Assembly: GCA_024397995.1 (NCBI GenBank)
Contig: CP073746.1
Location: 2,849,501-2,913,500, forward strand
Length of the DNA: 64,000 bases
From: a bacterium SCSIO 12827
GTDB taxonomy: Bacteria > Pseudomonadota > Alphaproteobacteria > Rhodospirillales > Casp-alpha2
Reading direction: 5' to 3'
Shown here: one piece after another, positions 57,229 to 64,000 of the stretch
How positions within the stretch are numbered: the first letter of the stretch is position 1
How the letters are laid out: each line of letters opens with the position of its first letter
Made by a program: the position numbers and the translations under genes
The notes under the pieces: model-generated
The model's database searches: none
Seen by the model: only the letters and a program-made list of their open reading frames with translations
What the model was told of the DNA's origin: nothing

Positions 57229-58253
57229 CCCTGGAGCCAGCTTTGCAGTTCGTCCAACCAACGTTCGGCCGCCGGACGCCGAAGATTATCGCGTAGGGCC
57301 GCGCCAAGCTGCGCCAGACCGTCCCGATCAGCGGCCAGTTGCTCGACCCGGACCCAGCGGTTCCATTCGACGATGGGGGACCAGGACGGATCGCCCAGGG
57401 CGCAATCGGGAAGCCGATAATGAAACGTCGGGCGCGCCTTGATCAGGTCACTGTCCAGCCGCGTGATGACCGCGTCCTCGTCCAGGTGGCGAAACAAAGG
57501 CAGCATGTCCAGTTCGCGGTTTCGCGTGGGATTATGATTCAGGTAGTCGGCGATCAGCCTGTCTAGGTCCGGGGCATATTCCGGATCCAACAGCAGCAGG
57601 ACGTAGTCCCTGGGGAACGGATCCGCATGCGGCATCAGGCGGCGCGTGAGGTCGGTCGCAACCCGTTCGCGCAGCCAATCGGCCAAGATGACGTAGGCCT
57701 TGAGATGGCACAGGATTGAACCGGCGTCGGTCGCCGGAAGTTCCGGGTTGAGATGCAGGCCGAAGGCGTACAGCAGGCTGTCGTCCGTGCCTTTGGCACC
57801 GGCCCGACGCAGGTCATCTGTGACCGCCGCAAGACGACCCAAATCTGACCAAGGCATGGGCGGCGTGACAATTTCGACCGGAACGATCCCGGCCACCGCC
57901 TTGCCCAGCGCCTCGCGGGCGGCGGCATCCAGTTCCTCGGGCAGAAGTGTTGTCTCCGCCCCTTCCTTGGCCTGTGCGTCCTTGTGAACGGCCTGGGCAT
58001 CCAGTTCGATGACGAAATCACCGAATTCTGTTTCCCCGACGATCAGACGATGGGGGCCTTCCCGGGATATGTCGCCGCCGAACCGGTCCTGCACAAGATT
58101 CGCTGCGGCCGGCACATCCAAGCCGGCGAACTCGATCTCGACGCCGACACGGCGGGGGTTTCCGTCTTCCGTCCCCGTCACCGGGGGCTCGACCGGAACC
58201 TGATGCCGCCGGGCGGCATTATCGGGGAATATGTCGGGGGGAATATCAGCCAT
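57225..58253 (-). CDS. Amidoligase (glutamine-synthetase-like fold, COOH-NH2 ligase family)
   Basis: A 342-residue protein that I assign to the amidoligase_2-type family. G37-V-E39-I-E41 (RRVGVEIEFAGL) is the metal/ATP glutamate strand, VEIVTPPMPW has E127 and the PP pair, FGLHLNPELP has H167-x-N169, and CHLKAYVILADWLRE is the following helix. These are the spaced acidic and His/Asn motifs of GS-like ligases. Related genes are known to pair with class I amidotransferases and are predicted to ligate or modify amino groups of peptides or small molecules. The substrate here is not known. Confidence 0.8.
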   Translation of the reverse strand: MADIPPDIFPDNAARRHQVPVEPPVTGTEDGNPRRVGVEIEFAGLDVPAAANLVQDRFGGDISREGPHRLIVGETEFGDFVIELDAQAVHKDAQAKEGAETTLLPEELDAAAREALGKAVAGIVPVEIVTPPMPWSDLGRLAAVTDDLRRAGAKGTDDSLLYAFGLHLNPELPATDAGSILCHLKAYVILADWLRERVATDLTRRLMPHADPFPRDYVLLLLDPEYAPDLDRLIADYLNHNPTRNRELDMLPLFRHLDEDAVITRLDSDLIKARPTFHYRLPDCALGDPSWSPIVEWNRWVRVEQLAADRDGLAQLGAALRDNLRRPAAERWLDELQSWLQG

Positions 58254-58450
58254 GATTCAACGGCCTTCCGCCGGCGCCGACGGGCGCGACCTTGGGCCTT
58301 AAGCATTGACATAGGGATTGCGCAGCCGGATTTCAACCCGGGCGGGGCCATGACCCCGCCGATCCGCTTAAGGAATAAGGAAAGGGTGGACCGGATGCGA
58401 CAAATCTGCGAACTGATCGGCCTGCCCATCAGAATCGCAAGGACGACGAC

Positions 58451-59194
58451 ATGACCCAGACCCTGATCATTGCCAAGCAGGACGGCACCACCGACATCAC
58501 CATGAACCGGACCGATAAGGCGAACGCCCTGGGCCCCGATCTGGTCGAAGACCTGCTTGCGGCCATGGCGACGGCGGCCAGCGACGGCACGCGGTTGGTC
58601 ATCCTGCGCGGTGAGGGTAAAAGCTTCTGCTCCGGCTTCGATCTGTCGGATCTGGACAGCGTCACGGACGGCGATCTGGTTCATCGCCTGCTTCGCATCG
58701 AAACCTTGTTGCAGGCCGTCTATCACGCACCGTTCCCGACCCTGGCGCTGGCCCATGGCCGGGTGTTCGGCGCGGGCGCCGATCTGTTCTGCGCCTGTAG
58801 CCGGCGCATCGCCACTCCAAAGACCTCGTTCCGCATGCCGGGGCTCGGCTTCGGCATCGTGCTCGGCACCCGGCGACTCAAGGTCCGCGTCGGCGAGGAC
58901 GCGGCCCGCCATATTCAGAACTCCGGCTTGACCTTCGACGCCGCCGAGGCACTGCGCCTGGGCTTCGCCACGGACATGATCGATGGGGACGACTGGCCGC
59001 AGGCCATCAAGGGCGCCGCCGCGTCGGCACAGGTTCTCAGCCCCCAGGCGACGGCCGACCTGTTCCGCGTGACGGCAACGGATACGCGCGACGCCGACAT
59101 GGCCGACATCGCCCGCACGGCCTCGGTCCCTGGGCTGAAGGCCCGCATCCAGGCCTACCGCGAACAGGCCCTAAAGGCCGCCGGCAAAAAGTGA
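58451..59194 (+). CDS. Enoyl-CoA hydratase/isomerase family protein
   Basis: A 247-residue crotonase-fold protein. LRGEGKSFCSGFDLSDL supplies the first oxyanion-hole loop, and HGRVFGAGADLFCACSRRIATPKTSF the second. The catalytic glutamate usual after that helix is not obvious: MPGLGFGIVLGTRRLKVRVG replaces the standard PE-x-x-G-x-x-P pattern. It may therefore catalyse another crotonase-type reaction. The ATG at 58451 follows AAGGA closely. Divergent from the amidoligase gene. Confidence 0.85.
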   Translation: MTQTLIIAKQDGTTDITMNRTDKANALGPDLVEDLLAAMATAASDGTRLVILRGEGKSFCSGFDLSDLDSVTDGDLVHRLLRIETLLQAVYHAPFPTLALAHGRVFGAGADLFCACSRRIATPKTSFRMPGLGFGIVLGTRRLKVRVGEDAARHIQNSGLTFDAAEALRLGFATDMIDGDDWPQAIKGAAASAQVLSPQATADLFRVTATDTRDADMADIARTASVPGLKARIQAYREQALKAAGKK

Positions 59195-59210
59195 TCTAAG
59201 GTGGGGGGAA

Positions 59211-59286
<76 letters not shown>

Positions 59287-59398
59287 GCACCACGTATGGA
59301 GGGCGGGGTTTTAGCAAGGTTGGCTGCCTTTGTCGAGGCGAAGTGACGCCCTTGGGCCGGATTTGTCGGAAAGCGCGGAATGGCGCGGCGGCGCGGCC

Positions 59399-60553
59399 CT
59401 AAACGTCGTCGCCGATGCCGCGTCGGCCGACCATGACATCACGGTGAATCCAGGTCCCCATCAAGAGCCCGAAGCCGAACAACAGGGTCAGCATCGCCGT
59501 GCCGCCATAGGAAATCAGCGGCAGCGGCACACCGACCACGGGCACCAGGCCCATGACCATGGCCATGTTGATGAAGACGTAAAGAAAGAAGGTCGCCGTC
59601 ACGCCGATGCCGACCAGGCGGCCGAACTGGGTGCGACAACGCACGCTGATGGCCAGCCCGTAAATCAGGATCACCACATAAAGGCCGAGCAACGCCAGCC
59701 CGCCCGCCATGCCGAATTCCTCGGCCAGCATCGTGAAGATGAAGTCGGTCTGCATTTCCGGCAAGAAGTTGAGATGGCTTTGCGTGCCCTGCAGGAACCC
59801 TTTGCCGAACAGCCCCCCGGACCCGAAGGCGATTTTCGACTGGATGATGTGATAGCCGGACCCAAGCGGGTCATTTTCCGGGTTGAGGAAGGTCAGCACG
59901 CGCTGTTTCTGATAATCGCGCAGGAACCCCCAGGCGATGGGCGCCGCCGCAACGGTAACAATGCCGACCAGCACGAATTTCCAGATCCGCACCCCGGCGG
60001 CGAAAAAGATCACCGCCCCCGTGATGACCAGCATCAACGCCGTGCCCAAATCCGGCTGGCGGAGGACCAGGGCTGCCGGCACCGCGATCAGCAGGACCGG
60101 GACGAACAGGTGGGGAATACGACGCACGTCCTCGATCGAGGTGCCGTGGAAATAGCGCGCCAACGCCAGCACCAGGGCAATCTTCATCAGTTCCGAGGGC
60201 TGCAGGCCGAAATAGCCGAGATCAAGCCAGCGTTGCGCCCCCTTGCCGACCTCCCCCATGAATTCCACGGCGACGAGAAGCGCCACCGTCCCCAGATAAA
60301 ACACATAAGCGTATTTCAGCCATAACCGGATGTCGATCAGGGCCACGGTGATCAGCACGACCATGCCGACGCCAAAGCGCATCATCTGGCGCGACGCCCA
60401 GGGTTCGAAATTGCCCCCCGCCGCCGAATACAGCATGGCGAAACCGACCGAGGCCGTCGCCGCCAACAGCAGAATCAACAGCCAGTGCATCTGCCACAGC
60501 TTTTGCCGCAGGGTGAAGCTGGGGGGGTTCAGGGCGTCTTCACGCACAGCCAT
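59399..60553 (-). CDS. rodA: RodA, peptidoglycan glycosyltransferase of the elongasome
   Basis: A 384-residue SEDS protein with about ten membrane segments. WLDLGYFGLQPSELMKIALVLALARYF carries the conserved SEDS loop, and LRQPDLGTALMLVITGAVIFF contains the conserved aspartate. NMAMVMGLVPVVGVPLPLISYGGTAML is near the C-terminus. It polymerises lipid II with PBP2. The ATG at 60553 is 12 bp after the mrdA stop. Confidence 0.96.
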   Translation of the reverse strand: MAVREDALNPPSFTLRQKLWQMHWLLILLLAATASVGFAMLYSAAGGNFEPWASRQMMRFGVGMVVLITVALIDIRLWLKYAYVFYLGTVALLVAVEFMGEVGKGAQRWLDLGYFGLQPSELMKIALVLALARYFHGTSIEDVRRIPHLFVPVLLIAVPAALVLRQPDLGTALMLVITGAVIFFAAGVRIWKFVLVGIVTVAAAPIAWGFLRDYQKQRVLTFLNPENDPLGSGYHIIQSKIAFGSGGLFGKGFLQGTQSHLNFLPEMQTDFIFTMLAEEFGMAGGLALLGLYVVILIYGLAISVRCRTQFGRLVGIGVTATFFLYVFINMAMVMGLVPVVGVPLPLISYGGTAMLTLLFGFGLLMGTWIHRDVMVGRRGIGDDV

Positions 60554-60565
60554 CGTTCTCTTCCC

Positions 60566-62497
60566 CTACCCCTGATCCGGCACGGGGCGGACACGGTCTT
60601 CCGTGCCGCGCAGATCAAGCGCGGCCTGACTGCCGCTGGTCTGGCTGATCGGAATGTCGCGCGCCGATTGGCGGCGCTGGGCCGTCAACAGAAGATCGCG
60701 GGCAATGGGCGCCGCGACGCTGGACCCGCCACCGCCGTGCTCCACCACCACGGCAACGGCATAGCGGGGATTGTCCGCTGGCGCGAAGCCGACGAACAAG
60801 GCATGGTCGCGCTCTTCCCAGGGCAGGTCCTTGTTCTTGACCACACCCTGTTCGCGTTCAGCCTTGGTGATGCGGCGAACCTGCACCGTGCCGGTCTTGC
60901 CGCCCATGATATAGCGCGGATCGTCAATCGCCGACGCACGGGCCGTGCCGTGGGGCGCATTGACGACTTGGGTCATGGCGTCGCGCACCAGGGCCAGGTT
61001 GCGTTGACTGACATTGATCTGGGGGAATTCGTGATGTTCGGGCACGGCATGCACGCCGGTCGTGCTCACCGACTTGGTCAATTGCGGCGACACGGCAAAG
61101 CCGCCGTTAACCAGCCTTGCCGTCATCACCGCAAGCTGCAGCGGCGTGGCCAGGACATAGCCCTGCCCGATCCCGGCCAGCAACGTTTCGCCCTGGTGCC
61201 AAGACTGGTCCCGGGCCTCGCGCTTCCAGGCCTTGGTCGGCACCAGGCCCTGCTTTTCGCCGGGCAGGTCCAGGCCGGTCGCATCGCCAAGCCCGAACCG
61301 CTCCGCCATTTCCGCGATGCGGTCGATGCCAACGCGGCGGGCGACTTCGTAGAAATAGACGTCGCAAGATTGAACGATGGCGCTGGTTACATCGACAAGG
61401 CCATGGCCGTGTTTCTTCCAGCAATGGAACTTGGTATCGCCCAGTTCCATGAACCCTTCGCAATAGATCTTGCCCGTGGGCGAAATCACGCCTCGCTCAA
61501 GCGCCGTCAGGGCGACCAGCATCTTGAAGCACGATCCCGGCGAATAGCGCCCGGCGATCGCCTTGTTGGACAGGGGTGCGGCCGGGTTGTTGATCAACCG
61601 GCTCCATTCCTCGACCCCCAGGCCCCGGTTGAAATCGTTGGGATCGAAACTGGGGTGGGAAACCATGGCCAGCACATCGCCGGAATGCACGTCGAGAACC
61701 ACGGCTGAGGCGCTTACCTCCTTGGACAGACGGTTCGAGACCGCAAGCTGCAGGCCGACATCGATGGTCATGCGTATTTCCGCACCGGGCAGGCCCTCGC
61801 GCCGGTTCAGTTCGCGGATCACCCGGCCGTAGGCGTTGACTTCGACCTCGGACGAGCCGCCGGACCCGCGCAGACTGAGGTCATGGATCTTCTCGATCCC
61901 CGACTTGCCCGTGCGAAACCCCGGCAGTTCCAGCAGCCGGTCGCCGGTCTTTTCCCGCTCGCTCACCGCCGAGACATAGCCCAGGACATGAGCCAGGTTC
62001 TTGCCGTAGGGATAGAACCGGCTTTGCCCTTCATCGATCATCACGCCGGGCAGGTCGGGGGCGTTGACCTCGATCCGCGCGACCTCTTCCCATTCCAGGT
62101 TTTCGCGGAGCGTCACCGGCACGAAGGACCGGTTACGGCTGACTTCCTTCAGGACCCGCCGACGTTCGCCGATGCTCATCGGCACGATGTCATGCAGCAG
62201 GTCGAGCGCCCCGTCGACGCCGAGCCCGCGGGTGTCCTCGGACACCAGCATGACGCGGTAGTTCTGCTTGTTATCGGCAAGCGGAATGCCGAAACGGTCG
62301 ACGATGCGCCCACGCGGCGGCGCCAACAGGCGCAGGCTGATGCGGTTTTCATCGGCCAGCATCTTGTATTGCTCGGCCTTGACCACCTGCAGGTAATACA
62401 TCCGGCCGGCCAGCATGGAGACAAGCGCCAGCTTACCCCCCACCAGCATCACGGTGCGGCGGGCGAAAAGTTTTTGGCGTTCTTGATCCCCATGCAT
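60566..62497 (-). CDS. mrdA: PBP2 (MrdA), elongation-specific transpeptidase
   Basis: A 643-residue class B penicillin-binding protein with an N-terminal membrane anchor (about 15-35), dimerisation domain and transpeptidase domain. The motifs are S-C-F-K at about residue 322 (YSPGSCFKML), SCD in VQSCDVYFYEVA as usual for PBP2, and KTG in GGKTGTVQV. The second residue of SxxK is Cys instead of the common Thr. It crosslinks the wall made by RodA under MreC control. It lies 4 bp downstream of mreD. Confidence 0.95.
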   Translation of the reverse strand: MHGDQERQKLFARRTVMLVGGKLALVSMLAGRMYYLQVVKAEQYKMLADENRISLRLLAPPRGRIVDRFGIPLADNKQNYRVMLVSEDTRGLGVDGALDLLHDIVPMSIGERRRVLKEVSRNRSFVPVTLRENLEWEEVARIEVNAPDLPGVMIDEGQSRFYPYGKNLAHVLGYVSAVSEREKTGDRLLELPGFRTGKSGIEKIHDLSLRGSGGSSEVEVNAYGRVIRELNRREGLPGAEIRMTIDVGLQLAVSNRLSKEVSASAVVLDVHSGDVLAMVSHPSFDPNDFNRGLGVEEWSRLINNPAAPLSNKAIAGRYSPGSCFKMLVALTALERGVISPTGKIYCEGFMELGDTKFHCWKKHGHGLVDVTSAIVQSCDVYFYEVARRVGIDRIAEMAERFGLGDATGLDLPGEKQGLVPTKAWKREARDQSWHQGETLLAGIGQGYVLATPLQLAVMTARLVNGGFAVSPQLTKSVSTTGVHAVPEHHEFPQINVSQRNLALVRDAMTQVVNAPHGTARASAIDDPRYIMGGKTGTVQVRRITKAEREQGVVKNKDLPWEERDHALFVGFAPADNPRYAVAVVVEHGGGGSSVAAPIARDLLLTAQRRQSARDIPISQTSGSQAALDLRGTEDRVRPVPDQG

Positions 62498-62501
62498 CGG
62501 A

Positions 62502-63017
62502 TCAATCCAGTTTCAAAAATGCCTGCTGCCAGCGCGAGAAGATGAACGCGAACAGTGGAAAAGCGGCAACGGTCATGATGTATTGGAAAACGATGGCGTC
62601 GGCCGCGAACAAGGTAACGTGAAAAGCCGACAGCAGGGCCCAGCTAAGCACCGCCGCCCCGGCCCCGACCAGCCCGAAGCCCAGCCAATGAACGAAGAAC
62701 GATTTGCCCATGAAGAACTTGTGCTGAAACAGCACCACCCCCTGCACCGCCAGGAAGATCAGCGCATGCAGCCCCATGGGTGCGCCTGTCAGGCCGTCCT
62801 GGAACAGGCCGATCAGGAACACGGCGGGGGCTGGTACTAGGTACGGGCGATGGATCGACCAGTAGAATATGGAAATCAGCGGCAGCACCGGCAGCACCCG
62901 GGCGATGCCCGGAATATGGGTCGGTACGACATTGAGAATGACCAGGACCAAGGTCAACGCGACCGGCGTCAGGTTGCGAGCGAAGGCATCCAGACGTTGC
63001 CAGAAAGTCGGCCTCAT
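62502..63017 (-). CDS. mreD: MreD, rod-shape-determining membrane protein
   Basis: A 171-residue protein with about five hydrophobic segments and little else conserved. LPLISIFYWSIHRPYLVPAPAVFLIGLFQDGLTGAPMGLHALIFL contains the family's Y-W...D-x-L-x-G-x-P-x-G pattern. Its start overlaps the mreC stop (63014-63017), and it precedes mrdA, the standard rod-shape order. Confidence 0.93.
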   Translation of the reverse strand: MRPTFWQRLDAFARNLTPVALTLVLVILNVVPTHIPGIARVLPVLPLISIFYWSIHRPYLVPAPAVFLIGLFQDGLTGAPMGLHALIFLAVQGVVLFQHKFFMGKSFFVHWLGFGLVGAGAAVLSWALLSAFHVTLFAADAIVFQYIMTVAAFPLFAFIFSRWQQAFLKLD

Positions 63018-63913
63018 GGACGGCGTCCCCGCTCCTTGCCATGCATGTCGGCATCGATGGAACGCTGCGGCAATTGCAGGATTCCGCCCGAACCGAAATT
63101 GAGAATGCGCACGTATTCCAGGCGCGTCAGGTCGACATAGGGCTGAACGATCAGTCCGCCCTCGCCGACGGCGGCGACCTGACCGACCCTGAGGCCCGGC
63201 GGAAACACGCCGGCATGGCCCGAGGTGACGACGCTGTCGCCCACGGACACCACCGCTCCCGGCGGCAGCCAGGTCAGGCGCGGCTTCGCCAGGTTGGCCC
63301 CTGCCATGATGGCGCGCGTGCGGGTGGGATCAACAAGAACCGGAATTTTCGCGTTGATGTCGGTCAACAGCAGCACCCGGGCGGACCGGCTACCGACGTC
63401 GATGACCCGGCCGACCAGGCCATCGGCGGTAACCGCCGCCTGGCCTTTCTCGACCCCGTCGCGGGCCCCCGCGTTGACGATCACGCTTTGTGAAAAGGCG
63501 CCGCCCGTATCAGCGATGACCCGCGCGGTGACGAAACTCGCCTCGCGCTCGGGAATGACGTTGAGCTGTTCCTTGAGAACCCGGTTCTCCGCCTCCAGCT
63601 TCTCGGCGACGGATTTCCAATGCATGAGCCGCGTGCGCTCCTCGCGCAGCCGCGTGTTCTCTTCATACAGGTTCTTCATGGCCTGAACCTCGGCGACGCC
63701 GCGGTTCACCGTGTCGAGCGGCTGCGACAGCACGTCCAGGATGGGGGCGACGGCGTCGGTCATATGTGTCCGCACGCGTTCGACCAGAATGGTATCGACT
63801 TTGGCAAGCATCATCAGGGCGAACGCCGCCACCACCAGCCCGACATAGGCGAAGCGCTGGGCAAAATTGCGAATCGGTTGCGCGACCCGCGAAAATGAAT
63901 GCGGTTCCTTCAC
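63014..63913 (-). CDS. mreC: MreC, rod-shape-determining periplasmic scaffold
   Basis: A 299-residue protein with a short cytoplasmic N-terminus, one membrane segment (about 20-40), a coiled coil (MKNLYEENTRLREERTRLM...KLEAENRVLKEQL) and the two beta-domain region with RVIADTGGAFSQSVIVNAGARDGVEKGQAAVTADGLVGRV. MreC activates PBP2. I choose the GTG at 63913, 9 nt after AAGGA. The upstream frame to 63970 has no family similarity. mreB is expected just outside the right edge. Confidence 0.95.
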   Translation of the reverse strand: MKEPHSFSRVAQPIRNFAQRFAYVGLVVAAFALMMLAKVDTILVERVRTHMTDAVAPILDVLSQPLDTVNRGVAEVQAMKNLYEENTRLREERTRLMHWKSVAEKLEAENRVLKEQLNVIPEREASFVTARVIADTGGAFSQSVIVNAGARDGVEKGQAAVTADGLVGRVIDVGSRSARVLLLTDINAKIPVLVDPTRTRAIMAGANLAKPRLTWLPPGAVVSVGDSVVTSGHAGVFPPGLRVGQVAAVGEGGLIVQPYVDLTRLEYVRILNFGSGGILQLPQRSIDADMHGKERGRRP

Positions 63914-64000
63914 CCCAGGACGTCCTTCCTGCCCATTACAATACCCCGCGATCCCACGCCCGGTCCCCAAAACCGATTGCAGGGCCGCAACTCCGACCTC

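Overview
The window is GC-rich chromosomal DNA, very probably from an alphaproteobacterium of the Rhodospirillales type. The evidence is the dcw cell-wall cluster order (mraZ-rsmH-ftsL-ftsI-murE-murF-mraY-murD), an mreC-mreD-mrdA-rodA cluster, a bacterial type A RNase P RNA, DAP-type MurE, an FnrN-like regulator with CX2CX7C cysteines, and operons packed with ATGA overlaps. No insertion sequence, prophage or CRISPR array was seen. The assignment to a lineage is inference from gene content; no search was run.

Layout, left to right. (1) 1-9108, minus strand: the dcw cluster, with murD running off the left edge. A 10-bp-periodic TGGG array, a probable MraZ-binding site, lies in the 0.5 kb upstream of mraZ. 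(2) 9617-13337: rnpB, an AmpD-type amidase, a TerB/DnaJ protein, a DUF3750 protein and a BASS-type transporter. (3) 13454-21894: metabolic genes for 2-hydroxyacids (L-2-hydroxyglutarate oxidase type, D-2-hydroxyacid dehydrogenase), a fused HyuA-HyuB/5-oxoprolinase protein, a TolC-type outer-membrane protein and a threonine-dehydratase-like PLP enzyme. (4) 21909-23377: two small unknown genes and an FNR-type oxygen regulator. (5) 23498-36477, minus strand: an oxalate locus. It runs tctC-tctB-tctA (tripartite carboxylate uptake), an FCD-type GntR regulator, oxc, frc, a 10-formyl-THF hydrolase-like protein, fhs, a universal stress protein, an FAH-family protein and a ketopantoate-reductase-like protein. 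GTATAC-centred sites recur in its intergenic regions. (6) 36880-47926: a phosphonate locus with phnG-H-I-J-K-L plus a 2H-phosphoesterase gene, divergent phnF-phnM, a 110-residue chemoreceptor tip, and phnC-D-E. Three separate 11-bp-periodic Pho boxes precede phnG, phnM and phnC. (7) 48220-53959: a 1709-residue CHASE4/HAMP/five-PAS hybrid kinase with a complete phosphorelay, and a CheY-like protein. (8) 54015-56457: an unknown protein followed by two oligopeptide-type ABC ATPases without permeases, behind a perfect Fur-like palindrome. (9) 56560-58253: a translationally coupled amidoligase and class I glutamine amidotransferase. (10) 58451-63913: an enoyl-CoA hydratase family gene, tRNA-Lys(CUU), and the rod-shape cluster rodA-mrdA-mreD-mreC.

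How they fit together. Two essential wall modules (division and elongation) flank an accessory middle devoted to scavenging: oxalate to one-carbon units, phosphonates to phosphate, and possibly iron-linked peptide or chelate uptake. The least characterised elements are the amidoligase/amidotransferase pair, the Fur-box operon with orphan ABC ATPases, the formyltransferase-fold enzyme of the oxalate operon, and the stand-alone chemoreceptor tip in the phn locus.
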